DNA of 64,000 nucleotides from Plasmodium vivax (Eukaryota; Apicomplexa; Aconoidasida; Haemosporida; Plasmodiidae), in assembly GCF_000002415.2 (NCBI RefSeq), contig NC_009908.2, positions 863,449-927,448 of the forward strand. The letters are read 5' to 3'. This document shows, one piece after another, positions 38,428-51,125 of this stretch. The first letter of the stretch is position 1. Every line of letters starts with the position of its first letter. A model generated the notes under the pieces. It was not told the origin of the DNA. It ran no database searches and saw only the letters and a list, made by a program, of their open reading frames with translations. A program made the position numbers and the translations under genes.

Positions 38428-41250
38428 TTGGACATACAAGGCGAAAATGTTTTGAGTGGCTACATAGAGAAACTGATAGAACAATTTTGTCACTTCTTAT
38501 CATGAGATGATGCGAAAAAAAAGAGCAATAATGAGATATAGGAGCTACCTCAATTGAGGCTATCTATTGCAAGTATTTTTAATGTGGACAATCCTCTTAC
38601 GAAATAGCACTTCTAGCTAGTACATGCAAAACTTATAGGAAGAAAAGCAATAAAACTACGAGAAATTTTGCAAACATTTATATAATTTCAGGATAGTGAT
38701 CTCTATTATACATCGTGTTAATTGATAAAGAGCAAAATGAGATGCATATTGCTTACGTAGTAAGAAGGGACAATTCCTTAAATGCAACTGTTCTGCTTAT
38801 GCGCTAGTTAAATGGGAATGAAGTTTAGTCCTTTTGAAATTTTGCGGGCAGATGGAATTGCAAATATTTGCTGAATAGACATAAAAAGTTGATAAAAGTG
38901 AAAAATTAAGAGTGTCCACCAAAATAATCATAAATGTAAACAAAAGACAGAAGCAGATTTATAAGAATAGTATAATGCGAACGTTATACGCAGATAGCTG
39001 CAGAAAAAGAGCCTCATACTTTGGCGAATCAGTTGCAGATTTTTTTTTAACCCCATTTAAGTAATACATTTAAGAAAATATCTTAATTTGTTAAGATGCA
39101 ACCTTTGTATTTCTTTACTCGTGAATCATAAAAATGTAACTCTCCTAATTTATTTTACTTTTTTGTGTAATCATTATACTTTTCCTTTTTTTTCTGTGAT
39201 TTGTTTATAACTTATTATTGGAGCATATTTGAAACATTATGTCGTTTTGTAAAACAGTATTGCTTCATTTTTTCGTCGACGGATTGTCGCTCCTTAAACT
39301 GGATTATTTTGTTGTTTTTTTTATTCATTAATAAAGGATTCTACGTTTTTGTTGATTTTGCTTAAGCAAACAAATGCCAATGAAGGAGTAATTTATTATG
39401 ACGGAATTATAAATTAATTAGCATCGGTTTGGGCATGGTAAATTGATATAACTCTTTTATGGAGTTCGTTCTTTTGGACTTTTATATGGTGTAGGATAAG
39501 TGCCTACAAATAAAGCGGTCATGATATATGCCTAGGCGAAAAGGACACGAAGTAATGAAAAACGTTTAGCATATATATGCAATCAGGAGTTGTCGCTACT
39601 GAATTGTCCTCTCGAATATTATTATGCATGATAATTTATATGTATTTGTAGCTTAAGACGCCCTTCTACAAGATGATGTGGACTGCCTGACTTATGATTA
39701 TTAAAATGGTTCTTCAAAATGAATAGACATTTCGCCTCCTCATATTAGATCATTTCATTTTTCATTTACTCGAAATTTTATATTCTTCGATTTAAACGCT
39801 AACTTGAATGCAAGATGGTTAATTAGCATATGTAATATTATTGAACATTACATATGCTGTTAACCGCATTGTTAGCTCACAATCAGAGTTGCTTTTAAAG
39901 TTTATTCCTTACATCTAAGAAATATTGTAGAGGAATAAAAAATAATCATATTACTGTAAAACCGAAAATTCCTTAAATGTTTGTGGAACTGTTAATATTG
40001 TTATACTTGTGTAGAAAACGCGCAGAAAATAAAAATATTGACTTGAGAGAATTAGAAGATCACGCATTTTAAGCCTATACGTTGTGACCTTCTGAGATAA
40101 TCACCATTGTTATAGATAATTGCATAAAAAGAAAAATGATAATTTATTCGTAGACATTTTTAAAAATCCACCTCAGATGATATTCCATCCAAATGTAGCC
40201 CAATAGAAAGAGTATTTCTCAAAATAGGAGAAAAAATAATGCAGCATATGCATTTTGCAAATGCTTTGAGACGTTGCCATTCTGACGAAAACTGTATATG
40301 GATTAAATTTGGAGAAGCATGTCACCTTTAGGGAATAATAAAAAATGGCTACTCCAAATATCTTATAACAACGCTTAGATGTTCCCTATTTTTTAACTGC
40401 TCCTATGTCTTACTATAGTTAGCGCTGAACGTAGCATATGTACGTAATAAGTAAGAGCGATTAATTTTTACCGAGTTAGCCTTTTCACTTGGTTTTATTC
40501 CAAAAAGTGAACATCAAATTTGTCTTTTATATAAAAGATTTAAATGGGAAACATTTTCTATGGTTAAAATATTCCAGTTAAGTAAAAAATGAGTCTGTCT
40601 TGAAAAAAGGTATGTATATAATGGTAAGCTGGGATAAATATTTATGCTTAAAAAATAATAAAATTGACATAGACTTATAATAGATAATAATTTAACAATT
40701 CATACAAGCGTCAGTTTGGAAAACGGTAGGATGCGGATTAGTCTATGCAGTTTCTACATTTTACGGAATATTCGCGGCTACGCAGTGGTTACATAAATAG
40801 CAAAATAAATTTTACATTTTATTCGTGTTCATAGAAGAATTGAAAAAAAATTGTTTAAAATGAATAATAACTTTTTAAAATCATTTGTTCAAGTAATTAT
40901 GCAATGCGAACTATCACATTCGCATGACAAAAAAATGTCAACATAAAAAAAACCAATCGTTTAGGTTTATCAAAGATATAATGTTAATCACAATATATAT
41001 CTTTTATTTTTGCAATACTGAAAAAAAAGGTTTATTTTAAATGCTTATAGTTATGATGGAAAAATAAGAATTCTTACGAATATTTATCCTATAAGATCAA
41101 AACGGCTGATCTGCTAAGTGCACCGTTATACGTTACATTTTGGTTTTACTCGTTAAATATTTTCTCTATATTCAGTTTTCGAAGAGCTGCATTTCTTCAA
41201 TCATAATACGAGCAAAGATAATTAAAGCGTCATTCCTTTTTACATCCGAT
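38428..41250. other. Intergenic region between convergent PIR genes, no gene seen
   Basis: About 2.8 kb without any open frame of 60 codons or more on either strand. AT-rich, with no family motif. Confidence 0.55.
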
Positions 41251-42621
41251 TTAGTGATCTGCTGCGGGGCCGTATCCTAAATGATACTCATTATTGGGGA
41301 TACCCGTTTGTAAGTATTCAAAGTTGTCCATAAAGTAATCGCCATTTGCTGCATCTGGTAAAGGATATCCCCCCATTCCATTTCTCATTCCCGGTGCACG
41401 TGACCCAAAACCAAAAGGTTTAAACTATTTTTATAAAAAGGGTGAGAGCATTTATAAGTATAAAAAAATTATGGCTTAAATAATATGTAAAAGTAAATTA
41501 TAAACGTTTCGTGTCACGTTCATATGCACTGCTTTTTTTATGCTTTATTTTACCTTATATATCATGGCTCCAATAAGGGAGACTCCACAAAGCGAAGCAG
41601 CAGCGTAGGTGGTATCCAGTTTAGGTTCTTCGACTGGTGGAAGTTGAAGTGAAATATCCATTCCAAAATCTGATTCTTCCGTGGCACTTAAATCAACTTC
41701 ACCTCCTTCTTGTTCTTGCGCTACTCCTGGAACAGTATCTGAAACTGGACCAGGAACTCTAATTAAAGCTGGAAGTGGATCTTCTGGTGGATCCTTCAAT
41801 ACACTGCGAGTTTTTTCCATAACCCTTATCGGTTCAGGCACTATAATACATTCATTACCGGAAAATTTCTTCATTATGTAATCAATTGTGCATTTTTCAT
41901 CAAATTTAAAAACATCATGGTATGGATTTTTATGGTATGCTTCCCGAAGTTTTTCCCGTCTCTCTGAAACTCGAGAAATAATATCATTACATTTAAGTCT
42001 TTTCTGAAGTTCCGTTTTTTTATCAATAATATGTTGAATGTCTTCACATAAATCATACATATACTTTTTAATATGTATATATTTATTATTAGAATTACAC
42101 ATTTCTCTAGTACATTTTAATTCTTCAAATTCATTATTTAATAATTTTAGGCTAATTTTCTCAATATCATGATCCCATCTTATGCGTTCAATTCCTGTTA
42201 ACTTAAAAATTCGTTCTACAATTGTATCTAATATGTAATTTATATCTCTACAGTGAATATCGGTAATAGTTTTCCTTTTTTCAGTTTTAGTACCTTGTAA
42301 GTATTTTCTCAAATTTCCTTCAAATTTGTTTAACCAATTACTAACAAGTGCTACATTTTTTTCATCAAGATATTCCATAATCTTCACAAATTCGATAGCT
42401 TTTATTAGCCTATGGGTACGTTTTTTAGAAGGTAGAAATTCAACTTGAGGATTAGGCTAAATATGAGGAAATGAATATAAAGAAACATTTGTATTTGTCT
42501 ACATTGTGCAATTAATTCATTATGATGTTGAAAATAAATAAAACATTGGAATAAATTTTAATATATAATTTTCCACAAAAAAAAAAAAAGGAATCACCTT
42601 TCTTCTAGATTTCTTCCCCAT
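41251..42621 (-). CDS. pir: Divergent PIR-family protein with basic N-terminus and Gly-rich tail
   Basis: Exons 42621-42598, 42456-41554 and 41424-41251, phase 0, about 366 residues. Exon 1 is MGKKSRRK with a GTGATT donor. Exon 2 begins PNPQVEFLPSKKRTHRL, so the first 30 residues are strongly basic, unlike the acidic or polar starts of the other PIR genes. The ectodomain has relatively few cysteines and a Pro/Glu-rich stalk. The membrane segment is at about residues 292-309 (AAASLCGVSLIGAMIYK), with donor GTAAAA. The tail exon begins FKPFGFGSRAPG in place of FTPLGSW and continues Gly/Met/Pro-rich, ending HLGYGPAADH. Frames are intact. The assignment rests on exon plan, phase and membrane position rather than on a strong ectodomain match. 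Confidence 0.85.
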
Positions 42622-45274
42622 GATGTAAGCTTATTTAATTGATATAATGAAAAAAAAAAGTACGTTATACTTTTGCTTATAAAAATGTATAATGATAATG
42701 TAATGTGTTATCTTATATATAATAAGCTCAATATTGTTATATAATTCAAGTATCTTGCTTAAGGAAAAGTTATTTTTTGTTTTATTTTTTGGCTATATAG
42801 TTATGATATAGTATCAAACTTTATGTATGGTCAGTGTTATCAATATATACACAAATTACATAACATTTTGTTTTTCACTAATTGAAAAACGAAAATAAAA
42901 AATAATTTAGTACATCAGTTTATATAATTTACAGAGAAAATGATAAAAAAAAAAAAAAAAGCCAAGTGCGAAAAATAATATATATCTTGCAATTTATGTT
43001 TACAAATGAGTATAAAATTACTAATTGAGTATTTTAAAATATGACGACTTTAAAATGTGAGTATAATGACAAGCATACTTTTTACGTTGATATAGTGACT
43101 ACGATTTATAGTAACATACTATTAAAGCATGTGTTGTTATCATGTATTTTTGCCTATAACTTTTTTGTATTAATTGTGTGATGCGCATATACAGATATAC
43201 ATGACAATAAAAGCAATTCATTATTATAAAATGTAATTAGAGCATATGCAATGGTGCAATTGGCATAAACATTGTAATTATTTTTTATATATCATAAAAA
43301 ATTTTTTGATGCTAATTATTTATCATTTTATTTCTGCGTTTATCACATTTTATGCCATAAAAAAAGTATTATGCTTGTTCTCTTTGTTACTTTATAAACA
43401 ATCCTTTTTATTTTGTAACAAATGATTGAAGAGTTTATGTTTAGTTTTTTGAGCAACAAATGGTCATACTGTTAATACTAAATAACATTTTATAGCATTT
43501 TACAATTCGTTATTTATTTGAGGATTTTCTTTTTGTGCAAAAATAAAATAGTTATAAAAATTAACAGAGTCATATTTTAGCATTTTTTACACAATAAAAA
43601 TTTTTTAATCTTTATTTTCTTTCTAACACAAATTGACTGCAAAATGTTGAGAACATAATGACCTAATATTCCCCCATGTTCCTTTTGCAAGAGTTAAGGT
43701 GAATTACTACGTGCGGCACATGTGTAAAATTATTTGCCGATCACAAATGCTATATATTGACATATTTGATATTAAAATAAAAGTATATATAAACAAATTT
43801 TAGATATAAAATTGAATAATTAATTATTTTGATTCATGCGTACAAGCAGAAATGTACATATTTATTTGGTTTATTAAGAATTTATCTACACTAAGAAATA
43901 ATATAAAAAATGTATTCTTTTATAACGTCCTTATTTTTTTCTTTTCTGCAAATTTTTACTTTAATTTTTAGCACTACAAAAATTCTCTACAATTTTTCTA
44001 CACTCAATGTTTTTATGAGCATACACGTTTAAAAAAATAATTAAATGGACGTAATTTATTCTGTAGAAAGGGAAATTAAATTAATAATTGTGATAGCAAA
44101 GAAAGCAAAATCGTTAAAGTCATGCATCTGGGGAGGTTTTAAATTGGAAAGTTTAATGTTTATTAAGATATTTATCTTTTTGAGGAATACTGTTAACCCC
44201 ATTGAGGGTCCCCTATCGGTTACCTATTTGTATCTGTAAGTTTCATTTTATGGGAAATTTCAACCCCTTTTAGTAATCTAATATTAAACATGTATAATTG
44301 TATCAGCTACGTTGTTAACGTAAAAAAATTAAAAAAGTTAACATGTTATTTTTTGGAGATCACTTATTTCAATAAAAATTATAGCATGCGTGAAGATTCC
44401 ATATAACACTATTAAATAGGAAAAAATGTTGAGAATGTTATTTAAAAAATGAGAAAAAATGGATAAAAAAAAGGATGCATCAATAAATCAAAAAAAAAAA
44501 AACAAGAAAACATCAACACTGCAAACTTTTAAGTGCTGTAAATTTTGCAGGTACAATATGAACTCAACATTGCAAATAGAACTAAAAAATATACCGTATA
44601 TACATGTTTTATGGAAATTCAAAAAAATTTTAAATCTGTTTAATATTTATTTAAGAATCATAAATTGTGTACACAAAAAAAAAAAAAAAATTACACTTTA
44701 CAATTTTATTTATATAAATATGTAGAACTTATAATTAATGAAAGTAAAAACATCCAATTTGCCTTTAAAATGTAGATATAATGATAAGCACATTTTGCGC
44801 ATTTACATTATTGTTACGTTTTATGAGAGCGCACTTTTCAATGATGTTGCTTAATTCTATTTGCTAATTGCAATAACTATGTGGAGTAACTTATGCAATA
44901 CCGTGGACTGCAAAATGATTTATTATGAACGACTTAAGGGGAAAATTAGAAATACACTCAACTGTTATAAACATTGAAGATCGAATTTTCCCACGTATAA
45001 ATAATGTATTAAAAGTAATTAATAACTGCGTGTTTGTTTATTTTTTTGTTTTTCTTTATATTCCACAAAATTTAGGTTTAACTTTATTTTTTATAATGCA
45101 CCATTTTTTATGTAAGCCTTTTCGTAAAATCGTCGTTAACCCATGGTAATATTTTAGCGATTCTCTTATTTTTCATATGTATCATTACTGCTGCTTGGAT
45201 AACTCGAAAAAATTCCGCTTCAATACCATTCAGCATAACTCAATTGGAGCGATAAGCATTTTCAATTAAGGACG
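42622..45274. other. Intergenic region, no gene seen
   Basis: Very AT-rich, with short open frames of low complexity only. A roughly 30-base motif near 43048-43080 recurs in similar form near 44764-44797, both starting ctttaaaatgt and containing tataatga and aagca. Confidence 0.5.
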
Positions 45275-46594
45275 TTACACTGGAGTGTATCCTATGAAAT
45301 GTTCTGCTCCATCCCCAGAAAGGGGATTATGTGCATCTAACACTTGAGCAAGCAGTCCATTGCCTCCTTCGTTTAGGTGACCTATAGGAGTACCGTTCCA
45401 TCCAAAACCGTTGCGTAAACGCCTTCGGTATGTTTTGAACTTGTACATAAAAGAACAAAATAAAATATATGTAACACAGGAATTCGTTATTTGTGACTAA
45501 TTAATGCATGTTAATAACACATTTAAGAGATTGACATGCGTTTGTGAAGTTTTTATTTACTCTATATAAAGCTCCTGAAGTGATAGAAGTGACAACTATT
45601 CCCAGAAGTAAATCACCATATTTTATTGGAGTGTTGGGAATTCTACCCCGTAAAGTGGCAGCAAATTGAGAAGGCACTTCACCTGTTGGCTTGGGAGCAC
45701 CATATGTATTATCTACTTCAGTGGCTTCTTCTTCTACATCTGGTAGTAGTTTAGGTAGTGCATCGGAAACTCTTTTTCCCTTCATTTCATTATGGCATTT
45801 AAGATTTTCCAAAATTTTATTTGGATCATATTCCTTACATCTATCATAAAAATCTGGGCAATCCTTTGTCTTAGGAGAACAAACCTTTTCGAATTTTTTA
45901 TATAATTCAGCTTTTTTCTGAAAGTAAGGATAATATTCCTTGCATTTATCGAAATAATCAGCATATCCACGGACTGTTTTGTAATCAACACAGTATTCAT
46001 ACAATTCCTTTCTTTCTTGCCAGTTATCTTCAGTGACGATAGTAGTAGAAGGTTTACATTTTTTATAATAAGATTCATTTGATTCATCTTGAACAAGTTC
46101 ATACCACTTAGGTAGAAGTGAACCAAATGCATGGGGAACCTTAGTACTATCAGTGGGACTATAATACTTATATAATTTTTCATATATCCAATAGTTCAAA
46201 AGTACGCAGTCATCTCGTACAGAATCTTCATGATCCAATCTAAAAGCTTTAGTTTTTAAAAATTTTAGAACCTGTTTACAAATTTTTTTAACTCCCGGCG
46301 TATTGTAAGGTTCATTCAGTTTATCACATTCTTTATTATAATCATTCAAATTATCAATATCATAATTCAGTTGATCATAAAATTTTTCCGAAAATAATTC
46401 TGATGAGCGCAGTCCTAACCATTTCTAAATAAAAAGCAAAATGTGTGAAAATTTAAACATATGTCTTTTATAAAATTGATCATTATTCATCATGAAAAAT
46501 AAGACATTAAAGTAAATGGAATGATAAAAATTGATTATGGTAAATGAACATGTAATATAACCCTGATTGCTTCAATAATTTTTAATGTGTTCAT
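45275..46594 (-). CDS. pir: PIR-family variant protein, three exons
   Basis: Exons 46594-46562 (tentative), 46424-45561 and 45439-45275, phase 0, about 353 residues. Exon 1 is proposed as MNTLKIIEAIR with a weak GTTATA donor. Its length (11 codons) and phase match the confident exon 1 of the PIR gene at 55438-56750. Exon 2 begins KWLGLRSSELFSEKFYDQL, matching the vir LPSEEFY-type start, and has regularly spaced cysteines with a DRCKEYDPNKIL motif before the stalk. The membrane segment is at about residues 281-299 (LLLGIVVTSITSGALYR). The tail exon is FKTYRRRLRNG, with TPIGHL further in, and ends HFIGYTPV. It is the closest relative in this window of 60372-61656, sharing membrane segment, tail end and even the first bases of intron 2. 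Confidence 0.88.
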
Positions 46595-49345
46595 TATCAG
46601 AAATGTGTATATTATTTCATTTTATGAAATATCCTGTATAAATAAAATTCTTCAGATTTGTGCAAAAAATGTGTTAAAGGGTTATATGTATCTGTAAGAC
46701 TTATTTTTGGTTCAATATTCTAATAAAGGGAATAACGAATAATTTATGTGTGATTTAAAATGTTAAACGAAAATACGTCATTAAAATTATTTTACAAGTG
46801 TAAAATAAAATGTGTGTATTATTAAAATGGTGAAAAATAATGGAGGTGAACTATTCAGTGTTTCAATGTGCAGATGTGATAATTGGTTCTAAAAAATTTA
46901 CAAAATCGATTTTAAATTGATGTGTTTTTATGTATGCAAGTTGTTAATAAGTAAAATAATAGGGAAAAAAAAAAAATAATAAATTAAAATAATAATGTAT
47001 CACACATGCAAGTAAAACATTTAACATTTATTTATATGTTTATAATAGCCTAAACGTGATCATTTTTATTACAACAAGTTGTGTTCATTTTTGATTCTTT
47101 TGGATGTGCACGTAGTAGTAAAAATATATTTGCAACAATTTTGAGCATGTGTGCATAATAAAAATACTAGAATGAAAATTTTTTTTAGCATCACAATTTT
47201 GATCAGATCGGATATTTGTTCTGTTTTTACAATAGTTAAAAAGTGCACAACAAATGTGTAACAAATTTTGATTCCTAAAACAGAAAAATTGTTGCAAAGC
47301 GTAGTATTTAAGAAAATAATAAAATAGTTTTTTCTGTAATAGTGGTTGCAATTTGTTACAATAATTGTTATCGAAGTTTCAATTAATCGTAAGAATCATA
47401 TTAAACATTTCATTCAATTTTTGGAAAACGCAATGCATAATTTTACACTGCACTTTTTAGACCTGTTCAAAAAACATGCTAAATGCGTATCGCATGTGGC
47501 TTAATGCACCTAGCACTATTGAAATAGGTATAATTTGCATGTTAAAAAAAAAAAAATTCTTAGGTTCCATAAAAATATCTATTTTTAAATTATAACAATT
47601 CTGTACATATATATCATGGGAGGAAAAAGGAAATTTATGAATGGATAAACTAAAACATCGGTAAGATGGAATACGCTTGGGGATGTAGCAGTATACATGG
47701 TACACTGACTTTTATTATGCTTTTTTTTGTTCAAAATAAATCCTTATTTGGCACGTGTATACTATTTTAATATAAGAATAATCTCATTGGGAATAATAAA
47801 TTATACACACATAAACGCTTAATAGAAAAAGAATTATACTTTTATGCCCCATTGCAGTGGCAAAGAAGTGGTAATTATTACCCTAACGAAAACCAATACA
47901 GCATACTAAGGTGAAAATTCAATTTTTCAAACTACGTAATACAATCGTCTTTATGTTGCACGTTGTCGAATTAGACCCTCGGTTATCAGATAGATAGCGC
48001 GTGATTCTATCCATTGTTAGACATAGTGCTGTATTGCTCTAAAATTAAAAAGCGTTTTACAAAAAAGTAATGGAGAATGTTAAAAAAGGTTTATTTGATT
48101 TATTAAAAATTTATTAAAACACCAAAAAATCAAACAATTAAAAATAATGTATACATAAATAAGAACATTTTGCATAGGAATTTAATTGGTTCCTCAAATC
48201 AGCTAATGTGGGAACTTTACATCCTACGTGGCAAAATGCAATTATCTACTATATATGTACAAAACAAAATGTGCGTGTTTAAAACATAAACGTTTGGTTG
48301 ACAAGAATTTGTTTTATACTAAAAAGTGATGCTATTGTATAATTTAATCAGAATAATGAGTGTATATATTTGCTTTTTTGTACATACAAATAGGCAAATG
48401 TATTGTAAACGAAAAAAAAAAAAAAGAAATGTCCTTATTGTTGTACTTGCATATATCTTGCTACAGTAAATTGGATCAAAATTAATACTCTGCTTTGAAA
48501 AACAACTTTGATGCTTACAAAGATGCATAGCATACCGTGTTTTGCAGCGAACAAAACTTCACTTGTTATATGTATATATTTCTTAAAGAAGTGTCTTCTT
48601 TATGTGTACTGGCATAACGCATTGTATAAAACACTTCGATTAGGAGTACACAATTAGAGCGTTCTTTTTCATTTGTAAGCTTTAATAGAATTATGCTGAT
48701 AGCTCTGTGGGCTGCCACACCTTTGGTTACACATTATGCGCTTTTAATCCATCAACGTATTGAAATGGCATATAACATAATACTAAAACGGTGACACCGA
48801 TTTTGTTATCATTTGTTTTTTAATGAGAGATGGCCTTAAAATTGCAGGGTTATGCCTTAATGGTCCTTCCACAAATAATCGGCTTTTTAATGCGTGTACA
48901 CCATGTGATTCTTAAGCATAGTTTTTTCCCCTCCACGTATAGATTTATTTCTGTGGAGCGTTCTTTAAAAGTATAATTTTTAGTTATTTGTATAGGTAAG
49001 GTAATATTTTTTTCTAACTATAAAAGGAATGATTTCCCGTCATTACATAGTCTTCATCACCCGCCTTTTATTGTTCACTGTTTAAGATTAGTAAAGACCT
49101 CCACGTAGGAATATGAATAAATCTGAATGTATTAGGTAACCTTTGCATAATAAGCTCACGGGAAGGTTGAAGATTTGCCTCATACATAATGCTTGCATCT
49201 GATGTTTATAACGCATATTTATACACATGTGATGAAACAATAAAAGGGTATAATTTCATGTCTTCCCCTTTTCCTTCTATTGTTATAAAACACACATTTT
49301 TTACTTCAAACCATTTCTGTACATTTTCTGGTGACCTTCTCGTGG
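46595..49345. other. Intergenic region between PIR genes, no gene seen
   Basis: AT-rich with several 65-90 codon frames that translate to low-complexity Phe/Tyr/Ile/Lys sequence. No motif or splice structure recognised. Confidence 0.5.
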
Positions 49346-51125
49346 TCATTTTTTTCCCCATTGTGCATGAGGATTATCATGCTGCATAGATTCTGTAGCA
49401 CTAAACGGCAACAAGATACTTTGATGTATCGGATTAGAAGATTTTAAAAGCATTTCAATAAAACCTACTTCCGCATTTCGTGCGTTTTTCTTTTTCTTCT
49501 TACAAAATAGCCCTCCTAAAGGAGTGAACTAAAATTTTAAAACAAAGGATTTTATAAATATATATTTCAATTAAAATAAAAAAGTTGTGTTCATATTAAT
49601 TACACTTTTAATGCTTAATCTTTAATTTACCTTCATAAGAATGATACATAGCATAATAAATCCTGCGAGAATTAAAGCGTAGAAAATAAGTGTTTTATAT
49701 AGAGATTCTTCAGGATCTAAACCAGGTATACCTAATGTTATATCATTCTCTTCTGAACCTTTACCTACATTTGAAAAACATTCATTTTTTAATATAATTT
49801 TTAATAAAAATATGATTATATGTATTGGGGTTACAAGGAAATAGTTTATATATTTTAAAAGTTAATACATATATCGTACCATCTGATGGATTATCTCCTG
49901 GAACAGCTAATTCTACTTGACCTTTTTATGTTTGATCATGTGATTTTTCTTCGTGACTTGAAACACCTTCATTGTTTTTATGTACTGGGGAGGATGACAA
50001 TGCTACAGGAGATGTTTCTAGTGGTGAATGGTGACCGTTTGAGTTCGCTGGCAATTCTGCAGCATCAGTTCTCTCTGTATCCAATGATTGTTTTTTAACA
50101 GTTAAAGACGATTCAGTAGATGGAGGGTGTCCTGCGGATGCCAATTTTGAATCTTGTGATAATTCTCCAGAAGATGACGATAATTGTGCGTGAGGTGTTG
50201 GTAACACAGGTGGCAATATTGTATCAGATCCACTAGCAGTAGTATCAGTAAACGTTTGTCCACGACCCCCTTCGGCAGATACATGGTCTGAAGTTTCTGG
50301 AACAGCATCCGTTCGTTGACATGTAGATGTATCAGAACTTGGTGTTGCTATACAATTTTCTGAAGGATTTGCAGGTAAAGAATTGCCCTCACTTAAATCT
50401 GAACCTGTTGTAGCATTATTTTGCAAAGAATTATCCGAATTATTATTTATATGGCTAGATGCGGACTTATCTGAGGCAGTTGCAGGACTTGAAACGGTAT
50501 TTTCTTTATTACTACCACTAGAAACATCTGATTTATCTTCAGGTGATTCTTGTCCAGTTGGCGGCACATTATTTGGATGTGCTGAATCTGGGGGTAAATT
50601 TGTGGTAAGTTCACCGCTTCCTTCCGGTTTATGACCAGACTCTTTTGTTTGTCCTGATTGTTGATCACTTTTAGGGTCTAATTCACAGAATTCCTTCACA
50701 TATACTGGTTGTTCTTGACCTACTTTTCCTGAATGTGTGATTTTTATTTTGTACACACCCTTCTTGTCTTTACAGGATTCCACTGGCGCATATTCAATTG
50801 TAATTTCTTTATCCTCTTTAAACATCCATTTCTTTAGACATTTTATAGAATTATCATTATCTTTTAATGAAAATGCTACGAAGTACAGAAAATTTGGATA
50901 TGTTTCCGAATAATTATTTTCAAAACATTCTTCTAAATCAATAGATTTAGCATCTAAATATGTGTGGAGCTCTTTGCAAGCCTGATCAAATTTATTATGT
51001 TCTATTTTTTTTAATATTTCGTTTTTATTATCAAGCTCCGTTTGAGTAGTGGATAAATTATTAAAACATTTTTCTTTAAGAGGGTTTGAATCTTCCCTAA
51101 TAGCTTCAATACTAATTGAAGCCAT
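49346..51125 (-). pseudogene. pir: PIR-family gene with mucin-like stalk and in-frame stop
   Basis: Exon plan 51125-49880, 49764-49631 and 49528-49346, joined in phase 1 and then phase 0: the same plan as 16335-17884. The large exon starts MASISIEAIRED without a mini-exon. A small cysteine-bearing head occupies about residues 1-155. A Ser/Thr/Pro/Asn-rich stalk of about 245 residues follows. A TAA at 49926-49928 (codon 400) interrupts exon 1, yet the same frame continues open to a splice donor in the right phase. Exon 2 carries the membrane segment (LIFYALILAGFIMLCIILMK) and exon 3 starts FTPLGGLFCKKKKK. As read, the product would end before the membrane. One base change would explain the stop, so recent inactivation, a strain variant or an assembly error are all possible. 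Confidence 0.82.
49926..49928 (-). other. In-frame stop codon within PIR exon 1
   Basis: TAA in the frame of the large exon, 46 bases before the proposed GTACGA donor. The coding frame resumes immediately after it (KGQVELAVPGD) without a frameshift. Confidence 0.85.

Noticed and set aside
45782..46183. 133-codon minus-strand frame overlapping the PIR ectodomain
   Set aside because: It is another frame of the same strand inside a well-supported PIR exon and has no family features.
50383..50634. 83-codon plus-strand frame
   Set aside because: Antisense to the Ser/Thr/Pro-rich stalk; the biased composition leaves the opposite strand open by chance.
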